This document shows positions 27,807 through 36,920 of a stretch of DNA of 64,000 bases, in pieces. The notes under the pieces are model-generated. The model was not told the DNA's origin. It searched no databases and saw only the letters and a program-made list of their open reading frames with translations. This stretch comes from Pandoraea communis (lineage in GTDB: Bacteria > Pseudomonadota > Gammaproteobacteria > Burkholderiales > Burkholderiaceae), in the NCBI RefSeq assembly GCF_902459745.1, contig NZ_CABPSJ010000003.1, forward strand, positions 186,001 through 250,000, written 5' to 3'. Positions within the stretch are counted from its first letter, which is position 1. Each line of letters begins with the position of its first letter. Position numbers and translations under genes: made by a program.

Positions 27807-28265
27807 ATGCGTCTTTTGCGTTCTCTTCCTTTGGCAGCTCTTGCGCTTGTCGCGGCAACAAATGCCCATGCCAGGTCTGAGGTATGTCATGCGACTTCCA
27901 AGAAGGAAATCGCCTCCTTATTCGATCGCTGGAATACATCGTTGAAAACTGGCGATCCGAAGAAGGTTGTTGCCAACTATGCCAAAAATTCAATCCTGTT
28001 GCCGACTGTCTCTAACAAGCCGCGCCTGACAGCAGAAGAGAAGGAAGACTACTTCGCACATTTTCTCTCGGGTAAGCCAGTGGGGGCGATTGACAGCCGT
28101 TCCATCGAAATTGACTGCAATAGCGCGATCGACGCAGGCTTATACACGTTCAAATTTGCGGACGGTGCGGAAGTGAAGGCCCGCTACACATTCACCTACA
28201 AATGGAATGGTAAGCAGTGGCTTATTTCTAGCCATCACTCGTCCGCCATGCCGGAAAAGAACTAG
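27807..28265 (+). CDS. Secreted SnoaL/CaMKII-association-domain-like protein
   Basis: A 152-residue exported protein. The signal peptide (MRLLRSLPLAALALVAATNA, cleavage after AHA) is followed by one cystatin-like/NTF2-fold domain of the DUF4440/CaMKII-association type. Visible motifs are EIASLFDRWNTSLKTGDP, VVANYAKNSILLPTVSN and the terminal WLISSHHSSAMPE. These proteins are often annotated SgcJ/EcaC family; the biochemical function is unknown. The ATG at 27807 is chosen over 27729 because the signal peptide starts there. Base composition is clearly more AT-rich than the neighbours and an IS remnant lies just upstream, suggesting it was acquired. Confidence 0.85.
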   Translation: MRLLRSLPLAALALVAATNAHARSEVCHATSKKEIASLFDRWNTSLKTGDPKKVVANYAKNSILLPTVSNKPRLTAEEKEDYFAHFLSGKPVGAIDSRSIEIDCNSAIDAGLYTFKFADGAEVKARYTFTYKWNGKQWLISSHHSSAMPEKN

Positions 28266-28679
28266 GGGCATGGCGTAACGATGGTTGAAATGCCGGAAAG
28301 ATTTAAAGGCTGAATCAATTCAATTTGTTTGAAGTGGAAATTAAGGTAATCCGTAAATATGAAATTGAGGGGTGGCTGAAGGATTGAGTTAATTCTCTGA
28401 GCGGTTTGACTTCGAGATATCCTGCTTTGCCTATTCAGAGGAGTGCTGTTTTATTGATTTTTGGAGTGAGCTGTCATCTCCGCACTCGTTGCCTATAAGC
28501 ACGTCGCCAACAAAGAAAATAAATCAAAAATAGGTGCGGTGGAGCTAAGAAGATAGCCCATGTTTTTGTGCGGTATTCAGGTGGGAGGCAAGCGTGATGG
28601 TGATCGGGCTGGGATGCGTGGCAGGTTGACCCTGACGGTCGGCATCCGGCCGGTTTCGTGCTGGATGCCGGGGGTGTCG
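28266..28679. other. AT-rich intergenic region
   Basis: About 410 bp, markedly more AT-rich than the rest of the window up to about 28560. No convincing frame, terminator or RNA gene was seen. Confidence 0.5.
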
Positions 28680-29612
28680 TTATGCGTCGCCTTTGGGGGC
28701 GAACGGCGGCAGATAGGGGGCGATGCTGTGCGCGATCACATCAAGTGCGGCGTTGTCCGCAGTCGGCCGCTGACGAGCGAGGTGAATGGCGCGCAGCGTC
28801 AGAAGCGAGTACAGGGTGGCGTGACTGCCGCCCATGGAGGCAAGGGCTTCGGTGTGACGTGTGACGATGCCGGCATCGCCGCGTGAGACCGGGCCCGCAA
28901 GTGCTCCGGACAGTCCGCGCTCGCGAGCCGCATTGAGGGTGCCCATGACGAGCGGCCACATGGCTTCGCGGGCGTCGTCTTCGGACATGCCGATCGCTTT
29001 CCACAGCAAGGTGGCTTCGTCGAGCAGGCAGAGCAGAAAACTGGCGGCGTAGTTGGCCCCTGCGTGATAGCGCATCCGCTCGCCGGCGGGGATCGACAGG
29101 GCGCGACAGCCGATGGCGTCCGCGAGGGCATGCAACGTGGCGCTCAGCGGCGCGTCAGCCTCGATGGTGATCGCGCTGCCTGCCATGCGCGCAGCGTCGT
29201 CGTCGAGCCCCGCGAAGAGAAACAGCGGATGAAAGCCGCCGATCTGCGCGCCTTGTTGCGTCGCGGGCGCGAGCAACTCGACCTCGGAGGCACCGCTGCA
29301 ATGCACCAGCGCCTGACCGGCACGCGGGTTGAGATGCGCCGCACATATGGCGATGGCATCGTCGGGAACGGTCAGAAAAACCAGATCCGCGCGCGAGAAG
29401 ACGGTATTCATATCTTCCGGACGGTGGACTGACAGTGCCTCACATCCTGGCTGTGCGGACGCGATGCGTTGCGCGGCGTCAATCCGGCGGCTTGCAACCG
29501 CCGTCACCTCATAACCGGCGCGACTGGCCGCAGCGGCAAGCGCACGAGCGACGCGACCGGCACCGATGAAACCCAGTGTCGGCCGATGGGCGAGGGCGGG
29601 GACGGGGGGCAT
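28680..29612 (-). CDS. Rossmann-fold/DUF2520 domain protein
   Basis: A 310-residue two-domain protein. The N-terminal NAD(P)-binding Rossmann domain has LGFIGAGRVARALAAAASRAG. The C-terminal DUF2520 domain includes GGFHPLFLFAG and AGANYAASFLLCLLDEA. The layout resembles pyrroline-5-carboxylate reductase/ketopantoate-type dehydrogenases, but the substrate of the DUF2520 group is not known. The start is ambiguous between ATG 29612 and GTG 29618; neither has a clear ribosome-binding site. It follows the TM2 gene by about 15 bp on the same strand. Confidence 0.9.
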   Translation of the reverse strand: MPPVPALAHRPTLGFIGAGRVARALAAAASRAGYEVTAVASRRIDAAQRIASAQPGCEALSVHRPEDMNTVFSRADLVFLTVPDDAIAICAAHLNPRAGQALVHCSGASEVELLAPATQQGAQIGGFHPLFLFAGLDDDAARMAGSAITIEADAPLSATLHALADAIGCRALSIPAGERMRYHAGANYAASFLLCLLDEATLLWKAIGMSEDDAREAMWPLVMGTLNAARERGLSGALAGPVSRGDAGIVTRHTEALASMGGSHATLYSLLTLRAIHLARQRPTADNAALDVIAHSIAPYLPPFAPKGDA

Positions 29613-29627
29613 TGTCACGGTCGCGTG

Positions 29628-30077
29628 TTATTGCGACAGCCGGTTGGGCGTGTCGTGTGTTTCGAAATAGGTCTGAAACGCGACGGCGAGGCCGACCATC
29701 ATCAACAGCGCACCGACGAACAGCGACAGGCTGACGATGATGACGGCAATCCAGCCCGAGCGCGACTTGTGCCCGGCGCGGCTATTGAACTGGGCATCCC
29801 AGCGTTCATCGGGGCGAAGTCCGTAGACGATGGCCGCGAGGAACGCCGAGAACAACGAGATGGCACCGAGAATCGTGAGCCCCCATCCTGCCGGAGAACG
29901 CAGTTCGCTCGTCACCAGGAGCCCCCAGCCCGCCACGCCGCACGCCGAACCCGCGATGTGGGCCCAGCCGAAGCGGTCTCGCAGACCATACAGATAGAAG
30001 CGATGCAGGCCGAGCGTGCCGAACAGCATCGCCAGGCCAGCGGTCAGGGTCTTCGATTTATAGGCGACTGCGTTCAT
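29628..30077 (-). CDS. TM2-domain membrane protein
   Basis: A 149-residue inner-membrane protein. The N-terminal half is a TM2-like hairpin (LTAGLAMLFGTLGLHRFYLYG then HIAGSACGVAGWGLLV). Two further hydrophobic segments (LTILGAISLFSAFLAAIVYG and WIAVIIVSLSLFVGALLMM) follow. Function unknown. It sits 9 bp after the META lipoprotein gene and 15 bp before the DUF2520 gene, so it is probably part of one operon. Confidence 0.82.
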   Translation of the reverse strand: MNAVAYKSKTLTAGLAMLFGTLGLHRFYLYGLRDRFGWAHIAGSACGVAGWGLLVTSELRSPAGWGLTILGAISLFSAFLAAIVYGLRPDERWDAQFNSRAGHKSRSGWIAVIIVSLSLFVGALLMMVGLAVAFQTYFETHDTPNRLSQ

Positions 30078-30086
30078 TTGTAATGG

Positions 30087-30899
30087 TTATCGGGCAGGCG
30101 TTTCGCGAATGACTTCGACGAGCGTCCAGCGCATGCTCGAAGCGTCGGCGGGCGGATTGGCGACGGGTTCGCCGTGAATTTTCACGCGGTATTCTACGCC
30201 GGGCTTCCACTCGAATCCATCGATGTGGGCATACCAGAGTTCCCACTGCGTCTTGCCGGAATCGTCGGCATTACGCACGCGCAGACACTTGCGTGGCGCC
30301 ACGCCGACGCAATCCGCCATTTGCGAATCGACATCGAGGATGCGGTCTTCCGTCTTGCTCGAGGCGCCGGTATCCGCGACAGGACGATTGAGCAACGTCT
30401 GCGCGGCGTAGGTCAGCGTTTCGCCATTCGAGGTGCTCAGCGTCAACTGCGTGTCGCGGCGCTCGAAGCGGGTGACAAGAGGAAGTGTCTTCAGATAGCG
30501 ATCTTCGAACGCCATGGAATCGGGGCACGCCATCCGGGTGGTGGCCGGGGCCTTGAGGGTGACGTTTCCATTGCCCGGGCCAATCGTGTATTGACCGAAG
30601 ATGCGGTTGCATCCGCCCGTGCCCGAGAACGCTCCCTTGTCATTGAAGGTGAGGTTGATCGCGCGGCCCTCCGGCAGGCTCGGAACGTCGCTCGTGCCCT
30701 CCCATCTCACGAGTTGCCAGGTGCCGAGAATGTCGGCCGGGGCCGTTGCCGCAGCGGTGGCGCCAGACGTATCCGAAGGCGGCGTGGCGCCGCCGCCTGA
30801 CGGCGCGGCACAGCCTGCCAGCATGGCCGCCGGCACCAGCAGCATAGCCATATAAGAGGCAAAGGAGGACGGCAGGAACGAGAGTGGGCGTTGGGTCAT
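30087..30899 (-). CDS. META/DUF4377 domain lipoprotein
   Basis: A 270-residue exported lipoprotein. The lipobox is LAGC after a hydrophobic segment (MAMLLVPAAM). A META (HslJ-like) domain follows, with LGTWQLVRWEG and GCNRIFGQYTIG. The C-terminal DUF4377 domain includes CLRVRN and WELWYAHIDGFEWKPGVEYR. HslJ-like proteins have been linked to heat and novobiocin tolerance; the role here is unknown. The ATG overlaps the stop of the preceding 61-aa ORF (ATGA), showing coupling. Confidence 0.9.
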   Translation of the reverse strand: MTQRPLSFLPSSFASYMAMLLVPAAMLAGCAAPSGGGATPPSDTSGATAAATAPADILGTWQLVRWEGTSDVPSLPEGRAINLTFNDKGAFSGTGGCNRIFGQYTIGPGNGNVTLKAPATTRMACPDSMAFEDRYLKTLPLVTRFERRDTQLTLSTSNGETLTYAAQTLLNRPVADTGASSKTEDRILDVDSQMADCVGVAPRKCLRVRNADDSGKTQWELWYAHIDGFEWKPGVEYRVKIHGEPVANPPADASSMRWTLVEVIRETPAR

Positions 30900-31081
30900 G
30901 ATCTTGTGTCGACGTAGTTACGAAGATGGCGGGGACGGGGGAGGTCACGAGGGATCGGGGAGGCATGTCCGAACAGTGCCGTAAGTACCGTGAAAGATTG
31001 ACCGGGCAGGGAGCGGGACAGTTCCTTGCGCAGTTGTTGCAGCCAGATTTCCGTATCGATGCCGGGGCGGGTCATCAGCAT
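30896..31081 (-). CDS. Small coupled ORF, 61 aa, unknown
   Basis: An unrecognised 61-residue frame, beginning MLMTRPGIDTEIWLQQLRKE. It starts 3 bp after the stop of the sugar dehydrogenase and its TGA overlaps the ATG of the META lipoprotein. That spacing on both sides is what a real operon member shows. The product would be soluble, basic and partly helical in the first half (EIWLQQLRKELSRSL). There is no signal peptide or known motif. It could instead be a chance frame in a short gap. Confidence 0.5.
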   Translation of the reverse strand: MLMTRPGIDTEIWLQQLRKELSRSLPGQSFTVLTALFGHASPIPRDLPRPRHLRNYVDTRS

Positions 31082-31084
31082 GCC

Positions 31085-32293
31085 TCACGGTTTTCGGTAG
31101 GTAATGCGATAAATGGCACCTGCATGATCGTCACTGACTAACAGTGAGCCGTCCGGCAAGGTGAGAAGATCGACGGGACGGCCCCAGACCGATTCGTCGT
31201 TCCCTAACCAGCCTTGCGCGAATACTTCCTGCTTCGCGACGTTGCCTTTGGCATCGAGTACGACGCGCACGACCCGGTAGCCCACCTTGCGGCTCCGGTT
31301 CCAGGAGCCATGCTCGGCAATAAAGATGCTACCGCGATAGGCATCAGGGAACTGCTTGCCGGTATAGAACTTCATGCCGAGCGCAGCAACGTGCGCGCCC
31401 AGCTTCGCCATTGGCGGTGTGAAGGCCGAACAGCGCGTCTCCTGTCCGAATTCCGGATCCGAAACGTCGCCGGCATGGCAATAGGGGAATCCGAAGTGCT
31501 CGCCAACACGAGTGAGTCGGTTGAGCTTGTCGTCGGGGATGTCGTCGCCGAGCAGGTCGCGGCCGTTGTCGGTGAACCAGAGGGCATTGGTCCCGGGTTG
31601 CCAGTCGAATCCTACGGTGTTGCGCACGCCGCGAGCGACGACTCGCCAGTCGGTGCCGTCCGGCTTTATGCTGCCGATCATCGCGTAGCGGTTCTCGTCG
31701 CGTTTGCAAACATTGCAGGGGGCGCCAACGCCAATGTATAGACGTTGATCGGGCCCGAATGCCATATACCGCCAGCCGTGATGACTCTCGCTCGGCAGCT
31801 TGTCGTAGACGACGGCTGGCTTGCCGGGATTGTCGAGACGGTTCTCGATGTCGTCGAGCTTGACGATGCGGGAAACGGCAGAGATATAGAGTGCGCCGTC
31901 ACGCATGGCTACCCCAACGGGCATGTTCAGCCCGGAGGCCACGATCCGGACTTTGGCGGCATAGGCGCGAGATGGGTCAAGGGTAATGGCATAAACGTCG
32001 CCTTGCGCCCGGCTACCGACGAATAACGTGCCCTTCGGGCCGAGCACCATGCCTCGTGCGCCGGGAATCTGGTCCGAGAGAACCTCGACGTGAAATCCGG
32101 GAGGTAGCGTGAGGCGTTCGATGGGCAGGGCGTCGTCGCGTGCGGTCGCAAACTGTGGCGCGACTGCCAGAGCTGCGCCGAGAATCAGGCCGGTCCGGCG
32201 CGCGTATTGAACAAGGCGGCCGACTGGCGTGCAGACCCGCGTTGGCCCTTGCGGCCGGAAGGGGGGGCGCCATCCATCGAGAAATCGTCGCAT
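31085..32293 (-). CDS. PQQ-dependent sugar (sorbosone/glucose-type) dehydrogenase
   Basis: A 402-residue exported six-bladed beta-propeller of the soluble glucose/L-sorbosone dehydrogenase family. The signal-like segment [18 protein letters not shown] precedes the mature domain. Family motifs are [56 protein letters not shown] and [16 protein letters not shown] pair is present. Members oxidise sugars in the periplasm using PQQ, but many lack proven activity. The ATG at 32293 has GGAGCGAG upstream; the one at 32326 has none. It heads the run 32293-28680. Confidence 0.9.
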   Translation of the reverse strand: MRRFLDGWRPPFRPQGPTRVCTPVGRLVQYARRTGLILGAALAVAPQFATARDDALPIERLTLPPGFHVEVLSDQIPGARGMVLGPKGTLFVGSRAQGDVYAITLDPSRAYAAKVRIVASGLNMPVGVAMRDGALYISAVSRIVKLDDIENRLDNPGKPAVVYDKLPSESHHGWRYMAFGPDQRLYIGVGAPCNVCKRDENRYAMIGSIKPDGTDWRVVARGVRNTVGFDWQPGTNALWFTDNGRDLLGDDIPDDKLNRLTRVGEHFGFPYCHAGDVSDPEFGQETRCSAFTPPMAKLGAHVAALGMKFYTGKQFPDAYRGSIFIAEHGSWNRSRKVGYRVVRVVLDAKGNVAKQEVFAQGWLGNDESVWGRPVDLLTLPDGSLLVSDDHAGAIYRITYRKP

Positions 32294-32421
32294 GCCTGAC
32301 TCGCTCCGCTCACAGGATGGGTGCATTGTAGTCCAGTGCCGGTGGGGCGCTTGTGTTCCCCGCGTCGGTGGCCCAATAGGGGCGTGGCTGGGCGGGATGT
32401 GGCCGGTGCCGGGGGAAGTGT

Positions 32422-32450
32422 TTGTTTTGACGAGGGTTTTGCGCTATAAT
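32422..32450 (+). promoter_or_regulatory. Probable rpsP operon promoter
   Basis: TTGTTT (32422-32427), 17 bp, then a perfect TATAAT (32445-32450), about 45 bp before the rpsP ATG. Confidence 0.7.
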
Positions 32451-32495
32451 CACGCGTTTTCTGTCCGAACACTTCTGGATTCACAAGGATTTATT

Positions 32496-32747
32496 ATGGT
32501 CGTTATCCGCCTGGCTCGCGGCGGCGCGAAGAAGCGCCCGTTCTACAACATCGTTGCAACCGACTCGCGTAACCGTCGCGATGGCCGCTTCATCGAGCGT
32601 ATTGGCTTCTACAACCCGGTCGCTGCCGAAGGCACGGAAGGTCTGCGTATTGCTCAGGACCGTCTGACCTACTGGCAAGGCGTTGGCGCACAACTGTCGC
32701 CGACCGTGGCTCGTTTGCTCAAGCAAGGCGCCAAGGCTGCTGCCTAA
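32496..32747 (+). CDS. rpsP: 30S ribosomal protein bS16
   Basis: An 83-residue small-subunit protein. The start [20 protein letters not shown] and RIGFYNPVA are the standard bS16 signature. The long open frame to 32229 is spurious. It is first in the conserved rpsP-rimM-trmD-rplS order and has a strong promoter directly upstream (TATAAT at 32445). Confidence 0.98.
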   Translation: MVVIRLARGGAKKRPFYNIVATDSRNRRDGRFIERIGFYNPVAAEGTEGLRIAQDRLTYWQGVGAQLSPTVARLLKQGAKAAA

Positions 32748-32876
32748 GCGCTTCAGCTAGTCGAGCTGTACGCATTGCTGTCGGTTTGCCGGCGGCATGA
32801 GAATTGAACGGCGGTGCCTGTTCCCGGGTGATCTGGGGCGGGCATCGCCGTGTGTTCGTCACAACGTTGGATTGGC

Positions 32877-33527
32877 ATGGTTCGTTCCGCTCGACCCGCG
32901 CGTGAGCGGGTACCGCTGAAAATCGGTGCTGAGGCACGGCGTGCCGCTGGCATGCGCGCAGAGCAGGTGCTCGCCCCGGTGGCCGAAGTGCCCGGCGATC
33001 TCGTCGAGCTGGGTTATATCGGCGACGCCTATGGGATTCGCGGCTGGATTAAGGTGCAGCCGCACACGGGCAAGGGCGATGGGCTCTTGGCCGCGGAATG
33101 CTGGTATTTCCGTCGTCCCGGTGAGTCGGTCTACACCAAGGCCGATGTGCTGCACAGCCGGGGGCATTCGGGTACGGTCGTCGCGCAATTGCGCGGCAGC
33201 GACAGCCGGACTGCCGCCGAGGCGCTCAAGGGCCTTCAGGTCTGGGTGCCGCGCAGTGCGTTCCCGAGCGCTGGCGAAGACGAGTTCTACTGGGTGGACC
33301 TGATTGGCGCCCAGGTGACGAATTTGCAGGACGAATCGCTGGGTAAGGTCGTCGGTTTGCTCGATAACGGCGTGCACACTGTGCTGCGTGTCGTCTATGA
33401 CGTGCCTGCCGTCGACGATAAGCCGGCGAAGACCGCCGAGCGGTTGATCCCGTTCGTAGGCCAATATGTGCAGACGGTCGATGTCGAGGCTGGGCGCATT
33501 GTGGCTGACTGGGGTCTCGATTACTGA
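32877..33527 (+). CDS. rimM: Ribosome maturation factor RimM
   Basis: Assists 16S rRNA processing and 30S head assembly by binding uS19. The 216-residue protein has the N-terminal RimM barrel (ELGYIGDAYGIRGWIKVQPH) and the PRC-barrel part with EFYWVDLIGAQV. The C-terminal VDVEAGRIVADWGLDY is typical. About 45 residues precede the core, so the start is uncertain: ATG 32877 is taken, and ATG 32952 is possible. It lies between rpsP and trmD in the usual order. Confidence 0.95.
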   Translation: MVRSARPARERVPLKIGAEARRAAGMRAEQVLAPVAEVPGDLVELGYIGDAYGIRGWIKVQPHTGKGDGLLAAECWYFRRPGESVYTKADVLHSRGHSGTVVAQLRGSDSRTAAEALKGLQVWVPRSAFPSAGEDEFYWVDLIGAQVTNLQDESLGKVVGLLDNGVHTVLRVVYDVPAVDDKPAKTAERLIPFVGQYVQTVDVEAGRIVADWGLDY

Positions 33528-33587
33528 GATACCGATTGATCGCCCGGCCGTTGTTGCGTCCGGGCACCTCTGGACGGAACCGGTCTG

Positions 33588-34358
33588 ATGCAGTTTGACG
33601 TCGTCACGCTCTTTCCCGAGATGTTTCGGGCGCTGACCGACTGGGGCGTCACCAGCCGGGCGTTCAAGCAGTCGCGCTACGGTCTGCGGTTTTGGAATCC
33701 GCGTGATTTCACGCATAACAACTACCGCACGATCGACGATCGGCCCTATGGCGGCGGCCCCGGCATGGTGATGCTCGCCAAGCCGCTTGACGATGCGATC
33801 GCCGCAGCGAAAGCGGCGCAGGCCGAAGCCGGCGTGCCACGGGGGCGTGTGCTGTTGATGTCGCCCCAAGGCAAGCCGCTCACGCACCGCCGGGTTGTCG
33901 AGTTGCGCGAACAGGAGCAGGGGTTGATTCTGCTCTGTGGCCGCTACGAAGCCATCGATCAACGTTTGATTGATCGGGTGGTGGACGAAGAGGTCAGTGT
34001 TGGCGATTTCGTGCTGTCGGGTGGGGAGTTGCCCGCCATGGCATTGATGGACTCGCTGATCCGGCTGTTGCCGGGTGCGCTGAACGACGAACAGTCGGCC
34101 GAGCAGGACAGTTTCGTGAACGGACTGCTCGATTGCCCGCATTACACGCGGCCGGAAGAGTACGAAGGTGTGCGCGTGCCGGACGTGCTGTTGGGCGGGC
34201 ATCACGCAGAGATTGAAAAATGGCGGCGCCGCGAGGCGTTGACCAATACCTGGCGCAAGCGCCCCGATCTGATCGAGAGTGCACGCGCCAACGGATTGCT
34301 CAGTCGTGCCGATGAGGCGTGGCTGGCAAGCCTGCGGGCCGATACGTCGGCCAAGTAG
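33588..34358 (+). CDS. trmD: tRNA (guanine37-N1)-methyltransferase
   Basis: Methylates G37 of tRNAs with G36G37, preventing frameshifts. The 256-residue SPOUT-fold enzyme starts [13 protein letters not shown]. It shows the knot region [30 protein letters not shown] and the hallmark [15 protein letters not shown]. The C-terminal part has [13 protein letters not shown]. It follows rimM by 60 bp in the standard ribosomal cluster. Confidence 0.98.
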   Translation: MQFDVVTLFPEMFRALTDWGVTSRAFKQSRYGLRFWNPRDFTHNNYRTIDDRPYGGGPGMVMLAKPLDDAIAAAKAAQAEAGVPRGRVLLMSPQGKPLTHRRVVELREQEQGLILLCGRYEAIDQRLIDRVVDEEVSVGDFVLSGGELPAMALMDSLIRLLPGALNDEQSAEQDSFVNGLLDCPHYTRPEEYEGVRVPDVLLGGHHAEIEKWRRREALTNTWRKRPDLIESARANGLLSRADEAWLASLRADTSAK

Positions 34359-34461
34359 GTAGCGGGTGTCGTCATGGGGACGGCATTCGGTTTGAACCCA
34401 TCCTCTGTCGGGGCCGGCATGCCGGTATATAACGCCGATACGATGGCACAAGGAGTGGTAA

Positions 34462-34851
34462 ATGAATCTGATCGCTAAGATCGAGCAGGAAGAAATCGCG
34501 CGTCTGACCGCGAACAAGACGATCCCCGACTTCGCCCCGGGCGACACCGTGATCGTCAACGTGAACGTTGTGGAAGGCACGCGCAAGCGTGTGCAGGCTT
34601 ACGAAGGCGTTGTGATCGCCAAGCGTAACCGTGGCCTGAACTCGGCGTTCATCGTTCGCAAGATTTCGTCGGGTGAAGGCGTTGAGCGTACGTTCCAGAC
34701 GTACTCGCCGCTGATCGCCAGCATCGAAGTCAAGCGTCGTGGTGATGTTCGCCGCGCCAAGCTGTACTACCTGCGCGAGCGTTCGGGCAAGTCGGCACGT
34801 ATCAAGGAAAAGCTCACGTTCAAGAGCAAGACCACTGCTGCTGCCGAGTAA
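34462..34851 (+). CDS. rplS: 50S ribosomal protein bL19
   Basis: A 129-residue large-subunit protein at the 30S-50S interface. The core [33 protein letters not shown] and [18 protein letters not shown] are diagnostic. A good AAGGAG precedes the ATG. It is last in the operon and is followed by a strong terminator at 34911-34934. Confidence 0.98.
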   Translation: MNLIAKIEQEEIARLTANKTIPDFAPGDTVIVNVNVVEGTRKRVQAYEGVVIAKRNRGLNSAFIVRKISSGEGVERTFQTYSPLIASIEVKRRGDVRRAKLYYLRERSGKSARIKEKLTFKSKTTAAAE

Positions 34852-34907
34852 ATCGGACGCCGCTACGTCTGGCGACCTCGTGGCCGGGCGTAGCCAAAGC
34901 CGCATGG

Positions 34908-34934
34908 AAAAAGCACCCTTCGGGGTGCTTTTTT
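34908..34934 (+). terminator. Rho-independent terminator of the rpsP-rplS operon
   Basis: Stem AAGCACCC/GGGTGCTT with a TTCG loop, flanked by A- and T-runs. Confidence 0.93.
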
Positions 34935-35084
34935 CATTGTGCTATGCCGCATGTATTCAAATGCGGCGGCGCGCCATCGCCATCGAATGCGTCGAATTGC
35001 CGGGGGATTGGTATTTTCTTCGCGTGTACGTCTTTCCGGCTTCCTCGCTAAAATAGCGAAGTTCTCCCTCGTTCAAAGGTCTAC

Positions 35085-35771
35085 GTGGCGCCACCTCTCA
35101 TTCTGCATCCTGAAGCGTTACCCATCGTCTCAACGGGCGAAGGGGAGCCCACGGTGCCGGCAGAGCGGTTGACCCCCGAAGCATTGCGAGACCGCCTTGC
35201 CAGTCCGCCGATCTGGACACCGGAGTCGGGTGCTATCGAAGTCGTCTCCCCGTCGCTGTTCACGCCGCGCGCCGCTGCCGTGCTCGTGCCGCTGGTCATG
35301 CGTCCGCACGGCACCACGGTATTGCTCACCAGACGAACGCAACATCTCAGCACGCATGCCGGACAGGTGAGTTTTCCTGGCGGCAGCCGCGAGCCTGATG
35401 ACCCTACGCCGATCGCGACCGCCCTACGCGAATCGCGAGAAGAAATCGGGCTTGATTCGGGAGCGGTGGAAGTGATCGGCCGCTTGCCGGACTACATCAC
35501 GGGAACGGGTTTTCGCGTCGCTCCGGTCGTGGGCCTGGTCAAACCGCCATTTGATCTTGTCGCCGATGCCGGTGAAGTGGACGAGATTTTCGAGGTCCCG
35601 CTCAATTTCCTGATGGACCCTGCGCATCACCAGATCCGTGTCTTCAACTATCAGGTGGGCGAGCGTCGCTTTTACGCGATGCCGTATCCGAAGCCAACAG
35701 GGGGAGAGTATTTCATCTGGGGCGCGACGGCGGGCATGTTGCGTAATTTCTACCAACTCTTGCGGGCCTGA
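35085..35771 (+). CDS. NUDIX CoA pyrophosphatase
   Basis: Hydrolyses coenzyme A or related nucleotide diphosphates (NudL/YeaB type), 228 residues. The NUDIX box is visible as GGSREPDDPTPIATALRESR followed by EEIGL, with the UPF0035-type lead LTRRTQHLSTHAGQVSFPGG typical of CoA pyrophosphatases. The start is a GTG with AAAGG just upstream. It stands alone after the rplS terminator. Substrate preference is inferred from family. Confidence 0.92.
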   Translation: MAPPLILHPEALPIVSTGEGEPTVPAERLTPEALRDRLASPPIWTPESGAIEVVSPSLFTPRAAAVLVPLVMRPHGTTVLLTRRTQHLSTHAGQVSFPGGSREPDDPTPIATALRESREEIGLDSGAVEVIGRLPDYITGTGFRVAPVVGLVKPPFDLVADAGEVDEIFEVPLNFLMDPAHHQIRVFNYQVGERRFYAMPYPKPTGGEYFIWGATAGMLRNFYQLLRA

Positions 35772-35906
35772 CGCGAAAGGCGAATCGTTTTTGCGCGTTG
35801 TCTGCTTGAATGGTGAAGTGAGTGCGCCGCAGAGGCGCTTGGGGCGGGCATTCGAGAGAAGCTGTGCTATCGTTACACCATTCCGTCTGGTGACCTGAAC
35901 GCACGC

Positions 35907-36845
35907 ATGACATTCTTTTCGGTACTCCTCGCGCTGATCCTCGAGCAGGTGCGTGCGCTCTCCACGCAAAACCCGATCTACAACCTGATTCGCTCCCACG
36001 CGACCCACACGTCGCAGACCTTCGATGCGGGGCAGCCGCGTCACGGTGTGCTGGCGTGGATGGTCGTCGTGTTGCCGTTTGTGCTGGCGGTTGGCGTCAT
36101 CTATTACCTGCTCATGCGGGTGAATATTTTCCTGGGCTTTGCCTGGAACGTGTTCATCGTCTATCTGACGATGGGATTCCGTCAGTTCAGCCACTACTTC
36201 ACTGACATTCACGTCGCACTGAACAACGACAATGTGAACGAGGCGCGTGAGATCTTGCGCCAGTGGATTGGTATCGACACGGTCGACATGCCGGTGGACG
36301 AAATCGTGCGCCACACGCTGTTGCATGCGGTCATTGCCTCACATCGCCACGTATTCGGCGTGTTCTTCTGGTTCCTGATGCCGGTGGGTCCGGCGGGGGC
36401 GGTGCTGTACCGTCTTGCGGAATACCTGTCGCGACGCTGGACGGAAAACGCGCCGGATCGTAGCCCGGCGTTCGGCGTCTTTGCACGCAAGGCGTTCTAT
36501 GTCATCGATTGGGTGCCGGCACGTTTGACGGCGATCGGTTTCGCCATCGTCGGCAACTTTGAAGACGCGATTTATGCATGGCGTCACTACGCGAAGCAGT
36601 GGCCGAATGAAAACGAAGGCATTCTGTTGGCGGCGGGTAGCGGTGCTCTCGGCGCGCGACTCACGGGGCCGTTGGCGGAAGTCTCCAGCGTCGATGCGCT
36701 GAATCAGGTCGATGATGCCGTTCTGCCGGTCGGCAGCGAATGCACCCCTCGCACGCTTCAAGCGGCTGTGGGTCTGGTGTGGCGCGCTGTTCTGTTGTGG
36801 ATGCTCCTGCTGTTGCTCCTGACCCTCGCTGTGTGGCTGGGCTGA
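35907..36845 (+). CDS. CobD/CbiB family membrane protein
   Basis: A 312-residue polytopic inner-membrane protein starting MTFFSVLLALILEQVR. It shows several hydrophobic helices (WMVVVLPFVLAVGVIYYLLM; the C-terminal LLWMLLLLLLTLAVWLG) and HTLLHAVIASHRHVFGVFFWF, as in the CobD/CbiB-like (AmpE-related) group. True CobD makes adenosylcobinamide phosphate. No cobalamin genes are nearby, so a role unrelated to B12 is likely. A terminator follows. Confidence 0.87.
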   Translation: MTFFSVLLALILEQVRALSTQNPIYNLIRSHATHTSQTFDAGQPRHGVLAWMVVVLPFVLAVGVIYYLLMRVNIFLGFAWNVFIVYLTMGFRQFSHYFTDIHVALNNDNVNEAREILRQWIGIDTVDMPVDEIVRHTLLHAVIASHRHVFGVFFWFLMPVGPAGAVLYRLAEYLSRRWTENAPDRSPAFGVFARKAFYVIDWVPARLTAIGFAIVGNFEDAIYAWRHYAKQWPNENEGILLAAGSGALGARLTGPLAEVSSVDALNQVDDAVLPVGSECTPRTLQAAVGLVWRAVLLWMLLLLLLTLAVWLG

Positions 36846-36868
36846 TAGTTCAAGCGGCAGCACCTATG

Positions 36869-36896
36869 AAAAACCCCGCAGAAGCGGGGTTTTTTT
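36869..36896 (+). terminator. Bidirectional terminator between the CobD-like gene and rsgA
   Basis: Stem AACCCCGC/GCGGGGTT with an AGAA loop, followed by seven T on the plus strand and preceded by an A-run that gives T's on the minus strand. Confidence 0.9.
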
Positions 36897-36920
36897 GCGG
36901 ATCGGGTTCTGACAGACACC

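Noticed and set aside
32859-34586. 575-codon minus-strand frame across rimM, trmD and rplS
   Set aside because: Antisense shadow of three certain genes; composition is Arg/His-rich noise typical of GC-rich antisense frames.
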